DNA from: JL08 sp963765555
GTDB lineage: Bacteria; Pseudomonadota; Alphaproteobacteria; Rhodobacterales; Rhodobacteraceae
Reading direction: 5' to 3'
Length of the DNA stretch: 64,000 bases
NCBI GenBank assembly: GCA_963765555.1
Contig: CAVXWX010000012.1
Span: forward strand, 480,518-544,517
Shown here: positions 47,444 to 56,726 of the stretch, one piece after another
Layout: every line of letters begins with the position of its first letter
How positions within the stretch are numbered: position 1 is the first letter of the stretch
Program-made: the position numbers and the translations under genes
Notes under the pieces: model-generated
What the model was told of the DNA's origin: nothing
What the model saw: the letters and a program-made list of their open reading frames with translations, nothing else
Databases searched by the model: none

Positions 47444-49134
47444 AGTGAGTTCCCTCGGCGTTTGCGACTGGGCGCAAATACAACTTCGTCATACCGTTTG
47501 GCCGCCGCGGCAATTTCCATACCGGCATAAAACTGGATTGTCGTCTGAAGGGATTTGTGGCCGAGAAGGACACGTACAGTCTCGTAGTCGCCGGGGCACG
47601 CCTTGAGATACAGGTAACCTGCAATGTGGCGAAACTGGTGCGGGCTAATCCGCACGCCAAGCTCGCGTTCGGTGATCTTTGCGATTGCCATTCCGAAGCC
47701 TACCTTGGAGCGCGTCTGGCCATCCCGGCCGGGAAACAGATCCGTGCAGCCGGGTTGTGCCAGAACCGGCCACGCTTCTTTCAGATACCTATCGAGCAGA
47801 TGAACCGTTTCTGCCGCCAGGGGCAGTTCAATCTCAAGATCATTTTTGACTTTATGCGCTGGAAACCAAAGCGAGACCTTTGCGCGGCTTCCGGTGCCAA
47901 GGCGGACGATGTTCCTATTGATATTGATATTGGCAAGGTTCTCGATCCGGATCGGTGCGTTGATCAAAATGGCAATGGCGAGTGCTTGTGATGCGAGATA
48001 GGCATCGCGCTTGCTGATCGTCGTGCCCCCGACGCCGCGCCGCATCAGGCGCTCAGGCAGGCACAACAGTTCGCGTGTCAGCCGTTCATCGTCGAACAAT
48101 CGCAATGTGTCGCGGTTCTTCTTGGTCATGCCTTCGGACTTCACCCGGCATTTACCGCAGATCGCGTTGAGCCTTTGCACTGAAACGTCGTCAAGTTTAA
48201 CCCAATGACGGGCCAATGGCATCAACGCGGCACTTACATCGTGCGTTTGCTTGGACGGTTTTCCATCTTCATTGCGGCTCAAGAACCAACGCAAAATCAG
48301 TTTGGCGTTCTCCGGCTCTACTAAGACCGAAAGGTCAATGATGCTGGCGACCTCAATGCCGCTGCGGGTGAGCGCCGAAGCACAGCGCAGGATGCATTGC
48401 CGATGCCAATCGACGCTGACTGGCCGAAGAGGTTTGAAGGGCTGGTCATCCAGAAGATCGGACCCTGCCAGCCGGTCACACCACGTATCCAGGTCCTGCT
48501 GGAAACTTTCTGGAAAGCTGGCCTCGGGCAGAATAAAAACCTTCCGCCGATTTACGACTGTCAGTTGGATCGACGGCAAACCCTCTCTGCCAGAAATCGA
48601 CCGGTTCCAACTGCGCACAAGATTTTGGACCAGTTTCTCTCCATTCAAAATGAAACTTTGCGACAGCAGCGCGTCTCGATAGAGCGTGATCACGCCATTA
48701 TCTACAGTATGCGGACCAATCGCCTTCAGCGAACACCATTGAGAGAATCTGGCGAGGGCATTCTTGTCATTCGGATTGCTGAGTCTTGCCATGAGCAAGA
48801 CCCATTCGTCGGAAAGCCGAGCCCCCAAGCGTAGCGGCTCGACCGGCGCGCCGGTATGTACCAGGGCTTTCACGAACAGGGATCGGATATTGGTCAGCCT
48901 GCGCGCCGATATCTTGAAGCGACGAGGTTGAACCTGTTCGAGCAGTTGCCGCAGTTCGGAAATGTCAATCATCACGCTCGACGCAGGCAGTTTTGCAAAC
49001 TTCACAACCGCGTTGACCGCGGACTTCATCTCACGACAAGATTGGGCGTCAAGTCCGGAGTCCGTATCGAGTAGCCCTAATACGTCCGCCAGGGTCTTTG
49101 GCGTGCTGTCAGAGAATGTCAGATCATGCTTCAT
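47440..49134 (-). CDS. Large tyrosine recombinase (second of a tandem pair)
   Basis: A 564-residue protein. The last third has the integrase catalytic signature: HQFRH in RISPHQFRHIAGYLY, LLGHKSLQTTIQFYAG with the Tyr nucleophile, and an earlier arginine in ILINAPIRIENLANI. The long N-terminal region (about 350 residues) is not recognised and may hold DNA-binding domains. The start is the ATG at 49134, since GGAGG lies just upstream; a 6-codon longer form is possible. The product is coupled to the smaller recombinase downstream. Confidence 0.87.
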   Translation of the reverse strand: MKHDLTFSDSTPKTLADVLGLLDTDSGLDAQSCREMKSAVNAVVKFAKLPASSVMIDISELRQLLEQVQPRRFKISARRLTNIRSLFVKALVHTGAPVEPLRLGARLSDEWVLLMARLSNPNDKNALARFSQWCSLKAIGPHTVDNGVITLYRDALLSQSFILNGEKLVQNLVRSWNRSISGREGLPSIQLTVVNRRKVFILPEASFPESFQQDLDTWCDRLAGSDLLDDQPFKPLRPVSVDWHRQCILRCASALTRSGIEVASIIDLSVLVEPENAKLILRWFLSRNEDGKPSKQTHDVSAALMPLARHWVKLDDVSVQRLNAICGKCRVKSEGMTKKNRDTLRLFDDERLTRELLCLPERLMRRGVGGTTISKRDAYLASQALAIAILINAPIRIENLANININRNIVRLGTGSRAKVSLWFPAHKVKNDLEIELPLAAETVHLLDRYLKEAWPVLAQPGCTDLFPGRDGQTRSKVGFGMAIAKITERELGVRISPHQFRHIAGYLYLKACPGDYETVRVLLGHKSLQTTIQFYAGMEIAAAAKRYDEVVFAPSRKRRGNSL

Positions 49135-49203
49135 AGTGCCTCCAACTGTCATATATTGACATTAGTGAATAGTGTCCATTGATAATGACCCAAACCATGC
49201 GCG

Positions 49204-49219
49204 TATAGTTATCACTATA
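49204..49219. repeat. Small inverted repeat upstream of the recombinase pair
   Basis: TATAGT-TATC-ACTATA lies in an AT-rich block between the HTH gene and the recombinases. It could be an operator for the HTH protein or a recombinase site. Confidence 0.4.
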
Positions 49220-49275
49220 AATTACTATCATACTGACAATAAACGACATATAATGCCAGCCTATGACGCGAGCGG

Positions 49276-49467
49276 TCATCGCGTTTTGGGCTTTGCGGAA
49301 TCCAGAAAACTCTCTAGATCTGAGGAAGAAATCCGCAAGTTGCGACCGAACCGATGGGCTTTGAGGCTGCCTTGTTCAAGCCAGCGGAACACTGTTCGAT
49401 TGGAGACATCCAACCGGTCGGCCACTTCTCCGATGCGCAGCATCTTGTCTGCTTTATAGTCTTTCAT
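49276..49467 (-). CDS. Excisionase-like helix-turn-helix protein
   Basis: A 63-residue protein with one winged HTH of the MerR/excisionase type (about residues 10-55): MLRIGEVADRLDVSNRTVFRWLEQGSLKAHRFGRNLRISSSDLESFL. Such small proteins direct excision by tyrosine recombinases or repress their promoter. It lies 141 bp upstream of the recombinase genes on the same strand and overlaps the next small gene by ATGA. Confidence 0.85.
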   Translation of the reverse strand: MKDYKADKMLRIGEVADRLDVSNRTVFRWLEQGSLKAHRFGRNLRISSSDLESFLDSAKPKTR

Positions 49468-49652
49468 TTGTCATGCTCTCCTTGTGCCGTTGCCGCGATC
49501 TGATCGTCGCCGTCTGCTGATTTCTGATCAATGCTGAACACGATTTGCCGCGCGGAAGCCCGAGCTATCGAGCGCACCAAATCTTTCAGAATAGCCGAGC
49601 GTTTGTCGTCTTTCTGAGGCGTGGTATGGCGCGAAGTGTCCGTCATGGGCAC
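49464..49652 (-). CDS. Small protein of unknown function, 62 residues
   Basis: A 62-residue polar protein, MPMTDTSRHTTPQKDDKRSA..., with a helical middle (ILKDLVRSIARASARQIVF). It ends with an ATGA overlap on the HTH gene, which supports it being translated. Function unknown; it is probably part of the recombinase module. Confidence 0.55.
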   Translation of the reverse strand: MPMTDTSRHTTPQKDDKRSAILKDLVRSIARASARQIVFSIDQKSADGDDQIAATAQGEHDK

Positions 49653-49681
49653 TTCATAGGCGAAGTTATTCTAAGAACTGT

Positions 49682-49691
49682 GGTTATAACC
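49682..49691. repeat. GGTTATAACC palindrome upstream of the module
   Basis: A perfect 10-bp palindrome, 30 bp upstream of the small gene's start, near repeated TCTTAG/CTAAGA motifs. It is a candidate operator or a recombinase site. Confidence 0.35.
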
Positions 49692-49738
49692 TTCCCGACA
49701 TCTCGAGGAGGTTCTGACCACATTCTTAGCTACATTTC

Positions 49739-50470
49739 TTAGGAGGATTGTTTTCTCAAGAACCGCTTAATGGCTTCGTCCAACCCGTCAGTTGATTGGC
49801 CAAAGCTTTCAAAGAGGAAATGGCACATATTACTGAATGGACCACACGGCGTTGTCGTTGCAGGCTTGTCAAACGTACTGTCATGCAAAGATTGTAACTC
49901 CTTGATGCAATGCCCTCTTACCCATTTGGGAGGGCGGCCACCGCTGTTTTTTCTGCGACCTTCCAGTTCGGCCGCCAGCGCCGTTTGCAGCAGGTTCAGC
50001 AGATTGACGAGAGTGGTCGCTGGGTTGTTTGAATACGTGATCGAAGTTCCATCTTCAGCATCCGTCTTTTTGACTTTTTCCTTCAGAAAATTGCCCATCT
50101 GCGGAATTTCGTCGAAGGTGACAAAAGTGAGTTCCGGGAGGATGGCACTTGCATTTGGATGATCCAGAAGCTGCGCAAGTTTTCGTCTGAAGTCTATTGA
50201 GGTATTGCGGTTTAGCGCAAACCAGTTCTCTTGAAGGCAATCAATGACCCTTTTAAATTCTTGGTTTGCCCGTATTAAAGGCTCTATTGCCTCAAGTGAA
50301 CGCAGACTTGGTAGGTATTGTTCAAAGCCTTGAAATTCTTCCAAGAAATCTGAAAGTTGCATGGCTTCGTCGACAAATTGGGCACGCTTGCTCTCGGGGA
50401 CGTTCAGATCGGCGGCAATGATCTCAATTTCCCCTCTTAAGAACAAGCGGTTGTTTTCTGGTTTGGGCAT
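49739..50470 (-). CDS. Hypothetical protein with possible C-terminal DNA-binding region
   Basis: A 243-residue acidic-to-mixed protein, MPKPENNRLFLRGEIEII..., mostly helical, with a basic RRKNSGGRPPKWVRGHC segment after about residue 175 that could bind DNA. I recognise no family. Its start lies only 18 bp from the left end of the IS6 element, so the 5' region may have been altered by that insertion. It is next to the recombinase module but is not clearly part of it. Confidence 0.6.
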   Translation of the reverse strand: MPKPENNRLFLRGEIEIIAADLNVPESKRAQFVDEAMQLSDFLEEFQGFEQYLPSLRSLEAIEPLIRANQEFKRVIDCLQENWFALNRNTSIDFRRKLAQLLDHPNASAILPELTFVTFDEIPQMGNFLKEKVKKTDAEDGTSITYSNNPATTLVNLLNLLQTALAAELEGRRKNSGGRPPKWVRGHCIKELQSLHDSTFDKPATTTPCGPFSNMCHFLFESFGQSTDGLDEAIKRFLRKQSS

Positions 50471-50487
50471 GTTGGACTTCCTCTAGT

Positions 50488-51304
50488 GGTGCTGTCAGAC
50501 CAATTCGAACTGGTCTCCGAATGGGCAGCGAGGCTGCCCTTTATACCGCACCGAGACCGTCGCCACTCAGCCAGAGCGGCGGCACGGTTGAGTTTGAAAT
50601 TCGTTCGAGTTGAGAGGCTGCGTTCCTGATTAAAATGATTGTAGACGGAAGCGTGGACAGCGGCGAATTTCTGCAAACTTCGCATACGCCGAAAGCGAAG
50701 CATCGCTCTCTCTCGTCGTCGAAACGGCAGATGCGAATTCTCCACTCGGTTATTCAGCCAGCGGCCCGTTTCTTGCCTGTCTGCGACGCCAATCTCTTTC
50801 AGCGCAGCGCCGTACGATGCGCAGCCCGTCCGTCACGATAACTTCAGGATTGCCGTACTTCCGCATTGTTTTCTTTAAGAATTTCAAGGCAGCTTTCTTA
50901 TCGCGCACCTTCGTGACGTAACTTTCCAGAACTTCGCCTTCATGATCGACGGCCCGCCAAAGATAGTGTTTCTCGCCGTTGATCTTCACGAACATCTCGT
51001 CAAGATGCCAGCGCCACTTGGCTCGATTTCATCCGGCAATCCGCCGTTTTCGGATCTCCGCCGCGAACATCGGACCGAACCGATGCCACCAGTATCTCAC
51101 AGCCTCATGACTGACATCGATGCCGCGTTCATGCAGCAAATCTTCGACATTTCGAAGGGACAGAGGGAAACGGACGTACAGCATTACCGCCAGGCGGATA
51201 ATTTCCGGGCTACTCTGAAAGCCCTTGAACGGGTTAGATTTGGTCATGACCCAAAGCTACGAGACCGCCCTCCTCGTCTCAACAGGAATCGTTCTGACAA
51301 AGCC
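50488..51304. mobile_element. Decayed IS6-family element
   Basis: The ends 50488-50507 (GGTGCTGTCAGACCAATTCG) and 51285-51304 (its imperfect complement) agree at about 15 of 20 positions. The interval is 817 bp, the usual IS6 size, and spans a disrupted DDE transposase. No 8-bp target duplication flanks it (CCTCTAGT against CGACGAGG), so the element probably mediated an adjacent deletion or fusion. On the right it abuts a RepB-like remnant in frame. Confidence 0.85.
50557..51247 (-). pseudogene. IS6-family transposase, disrupted
   Basis: Pieces MTKSNPFKGFQSSPEIIRL..., MFVKINGEKHYLWRAVDHEG... and MENSHLPFRRRERAMLRF... cover an IS6-family transposase in order. There is an in-frame TGA near 51030 after RRIAG, and a +1 shift near 50826 (an extra A before TCGTACGG). 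The DDE residues lie in the KINGEKHYLWRAVDHEGEV and VIVTDG segments. Three breaks make it non-functional unless two are sequencing errors. Confidence 0.85.
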
Positions 51305-51787
51305 CGACGAGGCCTTCACCTACAACAAGCGCATCAGCCGCCTCGCCACCATTCAGGAGCACAAGATGATCCTGAAGGCGCTGGAACGAGGTGTACCGGA
51401 GGAGCGGCTGGCGCGCGCCCTCAACGTGAACGTCAAATCCCTGCAGGACAAAAAGCGACTTCTTGATGGGATCTGCCCGGAGGCAGCTGAACTCCTCAAG
51501 GACAAACAGGTCGCGCTGACCGGGTTCCAGATCCTCAAGAAAATGAAGCCGATGCGTCAGATAGAGGCGGCCGAATTGATGGTGACGATGAACAAGTACA
51601 CCGTCAATTACGCCCGCTCGCTTTTGGCTGCTACTCCGGCCAGCCAGCTGAAAGATCCGGAGAAGCCCAAAGCCGTAAAGGGGATATCCCGGCAGCAGTT
51701 GGAACTGATGGAGCGTGAGTCTGCCACCTGCCGGCTTTGGGCGCCACCAAGTACGCCAGACAGAAAGGCTGGCTGCCTGAATATTGA
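51305..51787 (+). pseudogene. RepB/ParB-like plasmid-partition protein remnant
   Basis: Downstream of the IS6 end the sequence reads DEAFTYNKRISRLATIQEHK, then ILKALERGVPEERLARALNVNVKSLQ (a helix-turn-helix), LLDGICPEAAELLKDKQVA and MRQIEAAELMVTMNKYTVNYARSLLAATP. These match the C-terminal part of RepB/ParB-like partition proteins. The N-terminal ParB nuclease-like domain is missing. The frame is disturbed after RESA near 51726, with the alternative frame ending GATKYARQKGWLPEY. It marks former plasmid or integrative-element DNA. Confidence 0.75.
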
Positions 51788-51821
51788 AAATTTGAAAAGA
51801 CACGAAATTGCTGGAGAAATC

Positions 51822-53249
51822 ATGATGTCAGAAGAGTTCGATCTCGATTTCAGACCCAAGCCTTACTGGGGCCCACAAAGCCTGGCCTCTTACTTCGGAA
51901 GCCACATCACCGGAGAACTTCGAAGGCAAGCCGCCAAGAATGAGGCCGCCTCTGGAACAGATCTCGCCGTGCCCACCGAACCAACGCTCGATAGTGCGGC
52001 CCGATCAATACAGGGTTCAATCCATCCTTGGCTCATGGGCGGGGAGTACACCATCGTCAAAGATTACGTGCGGTCCAGGAAGCGCGGTTCGCGCGAGATG
52101 TTTGTGCCTTTGCGCCATCCGCCGGGACATGCGCAGGCTGACTTTGGTGAGGCGCTGGTTGTCATCGGCGGCGTAGAACAGAAAGCCTACTTCTTCGCCC
52201 TGGATTTGCCATACAGTGACGCCTGCTACGTCCGTGCATATCCCGCCGCGAACACTGAGGCTTGGTTGGATGGGCATGTTCATGCGTTTGCATTCTTTGG
52301 TGCTGTGCCGCAGTCGGTGCTCTACGATAATGACAAATGTCTGGTCGCGAAGATCATGCCCGATGGCACGCGCAACCGCACCCAACGGTTCAGTGCGATG
52401 CTGTCGCATTATGTGATCCGGGATCGATATGGTCGCCCCGGCAAAGGCAATGACAAGGGTAAAGTCGAAGGTCTGGTCGGCTACAGCCGCCGCAACTTCA
52501 TGGTGCCAATGCCCCGCTTTCCGAGTTGGGATGCGTTCAATGACTATCTCGAAGAGCAGTGCCGCAAACGACAGGATGACATCCTGCGCGGCCACAAGAT
52601 AAGCATCGGTGAACGATTGCAGGTGGATCTTTCTTCGATGCAAGATTTGCCCGCTGCACCGTTTGAGGCCTGTGATCTGCGCAGTGGCCAGGTCACATCC
52701 ACGTCTGTCGTGCGCTATCGGGGCAATGATTACTCAGTGCCCGTTGCCTTTGGGCACCGTGAGGTCTGGATCAAAGGCTTTGTGGATCGGGTCGTCATTG
52801 GCTGTGCGGCCGAAGTGATCGCAGAACATATCCGCTCCTACGATAAAGATGACATCACCTTCGACCCAGTACATTATCTGCGATTGATCGAGCGCAAGAT
52901 CATGGCGTTTGAACAGGCAGCGCCATTGCAGGACTGGGACCTCCCTGACGCCTTCTCAACATTGCAGCGCCTGCTGGAAGCGCGGCAGGGCAAGACAGGC
53001 AAGCGCGAGTATGTGCAGGTCCTGCGTTTGCTGGAACACTATGAGCAGAATGTGCTGCATGCCGCCATCAAGGACGCTCTGCAGATGGGAGCCATCAGCT
53101 TTGATGCCATCAAGCACCTCGTGCTGTGCCGCGTTGAACGCAGGCAACCTCGGTTGGATCTGGATCTCTATCCATTCCTGCCCAGAACGAATGTCGCCAC
53201 GACGTCCGCGTCATCTTACATGAGCCTGCTTGGCGGAGGTGGCGCATGA
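51822..53249 (+). CDS. istA: IS21 IstA transposase fused to a foreign N-terminus
   Basis: A 475-residue ORF starting at the ATG at 51822 (an upstream read-through from the RepB remnant is possible). The first 70 residues (MMSEEFDLDFRPKPYWG...IHPWLMGGEY) do not look like IstA; they resemble the start of an unrelated hypothetical protein often found near partition genes. From about residue 75 (YTIVKDYVRSRKRG) the IstA catalytic part begins, with GHAQADFGEALVVIGG, VLYDNDKCLV and a GKVEGLVGYSRRNF segment that supply the DDE acidic residues. The usual N-terminal HTH domain that binds the IS ends is missing. The product may still be translated but probably cannot start transposition. It overlaps istB by 4 nt. 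Confidence 0.8.
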   Translation: MMSEEFDLDFRPKPYWGPQSLASYFGSHITGELRRQAAKNEAASGTDLAVPTEPTLDSAARSIQGSIHPWLMGGEYTIVKDYVRSRKRGSREMFVPLRHPPGHAQADFGEALVVIGGVEQKAYFFALDLPYSDACYVRAYPAANTEAWLDGHVHAFAFFGAVPQSVLYDNDKCLVAKIMPDGTRNRTQRFSAMLSHYVIRDRYGRPGKGNDKGKVEGLVGYSRRNFMVPMPRFPSWDAFNDYLEEQCRKRQDDILRGHKISIGERLQVDLSSMQDLPAAPFEACDLRSGQVTSTSVVRYRGNDYSVPVAFGHREVWIKGFVDRVVIGCAAEVIAEHIRSYDKDDITFDPVHYLRLIERKIMAFEQAAPLQDWDLPDAFSTLQRLLEARQGKTGKREYVQVLRLLEHYEQNVLHAAIKDALQMGAISFDAIKHLVLCRVERRQPRLDLDLYPFLPRTNVATTSASSYMSLLGGGGA

Positions 53250-54140
53250 GCGATGCACCAGAACTGCTCTTGGCCAACCATCTCAAGACCCTGCGTCTGC
53301 CGACCTTCTTGCGCGAACATGACAAGCTGGCACGGATTTGTGCCGCCGAAGGCGTTGATCATGTCCGCTATCTGGCCCGGCTCACCGAGCTGGAACTGAT
53401 CGACCGCGAACGGCGCATGGTGGAACGCAGGATCAAGTCCGCCAAATTCCCTGCTGTCAAAAGCCTCGACAGCTTTGACTTCAAGGCGATCCCCTCGTTG
53501 AACAAAATGATGGTCTTGGACCTGGCGCGTTGCGACTGGATCGAGCGTCGCGAGAATGTCATCGCACTTGGTCCATCAGGGACCGGTAAGACCCATGTCG
53601 CCCTTGGGCTGGGATTGGCCGCCTGCCAGAAGGGCATGACCGTCAGCTTCGTCACGGCAGCGGCCTTGGTCAATGAACTGATGGAGGCGCGGGACGAGAA
53701 ACGGCTGCTGCGCTTGCAACGTCAGCTCGCCAAGGTCAGCGTGCTCATCATAGATGAACTCGGCTTTGTCCCACTCAGCAAAACCGGTGCAGAATTGCTG
53801 TTCGAGCTGATCTCGCAGCGTTATGAGCGCGGATCAACCCTCATCACCAGCAACCTGCCATTCGAAGAATGGACGGAAACCTTCGGCACAGAACGCCTGA
53901 CCGGCGCGCTGCTGGACAGGCTCACACATCACGTCAACATCTTGGAAATGAACGGCGAAAGCTACCGGCTCAATCAGAGCAAATCTCGCCGCGCCAAAAC
54001 CTAATACTTCATCAGGTTGGCCTGACGGCCAACGCGCCTTGGAACGTGCTTGCTATTTGAGGGCATCACGCCCCAAGGCGCACCACCAAATGGCCGACTT
54101 TTGCTCCGCCACACTGGCAGGAACTTCCGCCGCCGTTGAC
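52045..54140 (+). mobile_element. IS21-family element, left end missing
   Basis: istA (truncated) and istB form the IS21 core. The left terminal repeat and IstA N-terminus were replaced by foreign coding sequence at about 52045. A plausible right end lies in 54060-54140 (TTTGCTCCGCC and CCGCCGTTGACA segments), but no partner was found, so the boundaries are approximate. Confidence 0.6.
53246..54004 (+). CDS. istB: IS21 IstB helper ATPase
   Basis: A 252-residue AAA+ ATPase of the DnaA/IstB family. It shows the N-terminal IstB helical region (LANHLKTLRLPTFLREHD), Walker A GPSGTGKTH (near residues 109-117), Walker B VLIIDELGF and a C-terminal sensor segment. It should be an intact protein that aids target choice for IstA. 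The ATGA overlap with istA is typical of IS21. Confidence 0.95.
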   Translation: MSDAPELLLANHLKTLRLPTFLREHDKLARICAAEGVDHVRYLARLTELELIDRERRMVERRIKSAKFPAVKSLDSFDFKAIPSLNKMMVLDLARCDWIERRENVIALGPSGTGKTHVALGLGLAACQKGMTVSFVTAAALVNELMEARDEKRLLRLQRQLAKVSVLIIDELGFVPLSKTGAELLFELISQRYERGSTLITSNLPFEEWTETFGTERLTGALLDRLTHHVNILEMNGESYRLNQSKSRRAKT

Positions 54141-54565
54141 ACCACATCTATAGTGTGATCCGCCAGACGGTCAGACCCGGTGGACGCGCCTGAAAGTTAC
54201 CCGCGGCTCATGTCGCCTTTTCTTGCTTGACCACCATGTTCTGTCCACTCCCGTATCGGCGCCCAAAAAGGCCCGCCAAATTGTGAAGGGCGAAACGTGG
54301 ACGACTTCGTGCTGTCAGTCCCCAAAAGAGACTGGCAAATGTGGATATTGGCCTTTGCCCCCAAGCCCAAACCGGTGTTCAACTCATGTCGCGTAGCCCT
54401 TAATTTCAGATGATTAAGTGGCGTCGTGTGCACTAGGTGTGCAACGTGAAATCGCCTTTTGGCGCGCTCTGTCGGGTGTTTGGCGGTGGCGTGCATTTGG
54501 TCAAATTGAAGCGCGATGGAGCCAGACCGACTTGGGGATATCACCAAATTTGCAACGGGAATCAG
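54005..54565. other. Region after IS21, no gene called
   Basis: About 560 bp without a convincing gene. A 116-codon leftward frame (54197-54547) lacks a plausible start signal or protein-like features. The stretch may include the IS21 right end. Confidence 0.5.
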
Positions 54566-56536
54566 TCATTTGTCCTGCGCCGTTCTAAGGTTTCGTGCGG
54601 TGAGGTCGGCCTCGGTCGCGATTGAAAGCGTTTCTTCGGGCTCGGTCACTTCAACCTCGTCGCTTGCGTAATCGGGTGAACCCTTCGGAGGATAGTCCAG
54701 CCTGTCATCAATTTTTTCCCGCGCTGCTGCGGAGAAGCCTGGAAACGGCAGTTCGCGCTGTCGACGCCACTGTGCGACTGTTCTGATTGCTTCTGCGGAT
54801 TTGTCCGCGTCCAGTCCGTCATCCTGAGACATGTAGAGCGTGTGAGATGGAAACGCGAAAGACGACCCGGAGGCTTCAACAATTTGCTTGATGCGGAACA
54901 TGATATCCTCGCGAATTGCGTAAAAGTCATTCCATTCGCGGGTTTTCGCGTAAACTCTGATTTGAATGTTCAACGAAGAGTCGCCAAATCCATCGAACCT
55001 GACCCGGACGGTGTCGTTGTCAATACGCGGGTGCGCGTACATCGCCCTCCTGATTTCAGCGAGCACAAAGCGGAACTGGTCACTATCCGTCTCATATCTA
55101 ATTCCGATGGTGGTCTGTATCATCATCTGATCGCACATCGCCCAGTTTACCAGTTCCATATCCGCGAACTGCGAGTTAGGGATTGTAATCAGGGTTCTGT
55201 CTAAAGCACGGACTTGCGTTGATCTGACACCAATCCTTTCCACAACGCCCTCGAATGACCCAAAAGTGCAGTAATCTCCGACCCTGATCGGCTTATCCAG
55301 AAACAGAACGAATCCCCCGATTAGGTTTTCAAGCGTCGGTCGTATGGCAAGTGCGGCCGCAATGCCACCGACACCAAGTCCGGCGAGCAAGCTCAATGTT
55401 GGAATGCCCAGCCGTTGAAGGCCATAAGCCATCAACCAGATCGCGCCAATGGAGCCGATGATACGGGCGACCAATCGCATCATGTTCCGATCGACGCTTC
55501 TCTCTTCCTTGCTGTAGTGAGCGGCAAGTGCCTCGAAGAGAAGAACGATTGTGAGCCAAAGCGACCAGGACAGAGAGCCGTAAAAGAGTACAGTCATGAC
55601 CAGCCTGACACCGTCGGACAAGGCACCGGCCACAAGAATTTGCCCGTGTAGCAGGTTGTTGAAAAACCAAAGCAGGCCGATGAGCAGTAGGGCGTGAACA
55701 AGCCGTACAAAAAGCAGTGTTATCTGCCCTGCTTTCTCAAGGCCCAGAAGGCGACGCTTGTTCATGACAATAAAGTAAACAATCGCGGACAGAACGAGCA
55801 GGACAGCCACTGACTTCCATGCCGGAGATCCGAACAGCTGCTGATTCAATCTATCCGGTAGCGCCTCAGCAAAAGATTTTGGAATCCACGGGCCAGTAAG
55901 TCGTGTGGCATCTCTGCTCCAACTCGTAAACGGCGTTGTTGTTTTGAGAGGGAGGTTATCTATACCCTTCAGAAACCTTGGTGCCACGACAATTGTCTGA
56001 GGGCTAAAAAGGTACTCTCCGTAGTGCAGACCGTCGTCTATGCGCAGCAAACGCAGGGGAGTGCCCGGGATGGTGAAGCTGTCGTTGTTTTCTGAGGCCA
56101 GTTCGCTTGTGTCAGGAGCAAGATCGAGATCCGGCTTCGGAATTCGACCAAAGATATCAAGGAGCGCCAGTACTGTCCGGGCTGACACTTGATCTGTTTT
56201 GCCTTCTGGAACATCAGACGTGTCCACCATCTCCTCCAAGTCATTCAGGATCACAAGGATGCGCGCGAAGTCAGCTTTCCGGCGTGTTTTCACATAGTAA
56301 GATACGGCCTCCTCGATCGCGTCTCTGTGAGCAAGAAAGCTTGCGATCGTTTGACGTGGGCTTTCCGTCGTCGCAACCAGCGTCGCGCCTGTTCGATCAT
56401 TTGAGCTGACTTGGTTTGCACTGGTCTCGGTTGACGTTTGCGCCTGCGCTGAGGCTAAAAAAAACAAACTGACGCAGACTGAGAAAGACAAAGCTATCAG
56501 AAAAAAATTGATCCGTCGCATGCCCGCTCTCTCCAT
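54566..56536 (-). CDS. MscS-family channel, second copy
   Basis: A 656-residue membrane protein with a signal peptide (FFLIALSFSVCVSLFFLASAQAQ), a periplasmic region (about residues 35-225), several membrane segments (from about residue 230) and the MscS core GLGVGGIAAALAIRPTLENLIGG, then LDKPIRVGDYCTFGSFEGVVERIG. The C-terminal 100 residues are charged. It belongs to the MscS superfamily but is distinct from the copy at 24.5 kb. The start is uncertain between 56536 and 56521. It begins the envelope island of this end. Confidence 0.9.
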   Translation of the reverse strand: MERAGMRRINFFLIALSFSVCVSLFFLASAQAQTSTETSANQVSSNDRTGATLVATTESPRQTIASFLAHRDAIEEAVSYYVKTRRKADFARILVILNDLEEMVDTSDVPEGKTDQVSARTVLALLDIFGRIPKPDLDLAPDTSELASENNDSFTIPGTPLRLLRIDDGLHYGEYLFSPQTIVVAPRFLKGIDNLPLKTTTPFTSWSRDATRLTGPWIPKSFAEALPDRLNQQLFGSPAWKSVAVLLVLSAIVYFIVMNKRRLLGLEKAGQITLLFVRLVHALLLIGLLWFFNNLLHGQILVAGALSDGVRLVMTVLFYGSLSWSLWLTIVLLFEALAAHYSKEERSVDRNMMRLVARIIGSIGAIWLMAYGLQRLGIPTLSLLAGLGVGGIAAALAIRPTLENLIGGFVLFLDKPIRVGDYCTFGSFEGVVERIGVRSTQVRALDRTLITIPNSQFADMELVNWAMCDQMMIQTTIGIRYETDSDQFRFVLAEIRRAMYAHPRIDNDTVRVRFDGFGDSSLNIQIRVYAKTREWNDFYAIREDIMFRIKQIVEASGSSFAFPSHTLYMSQDDGLDADKSAEAIRTVAQWRRQRELPFPGFSAAAREKIDDRLDYPPKGSPDYASDEVEVTEPEETLSIATEADLTARNLRTAQDK

Positions 56537-56726
56537 TCTTTCGCCCTCTATACTTACCCTTAAGCGACAGCCAAAATGCGATGGCCATTCTAGCTTTTCC
56601 GTTTGCCTTGCGGTTGCTGGCCACCTAAGCGGCTTAACCGAAGCTCTCCAGCCAAGAAACTCCGTGATTGGGATGTAACCAAAGTGTAGTGCGGCAAAAA
56701 CTCCGGTTTCGCCTTCTTAACCGGCG

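Noticed and set aside
54197..54547. Leftward 116-codon frame after the IS21 element
   Set aside because: It lacks a Shine-Dalgarno and any recognisable motif, and its composition is not protein-like.
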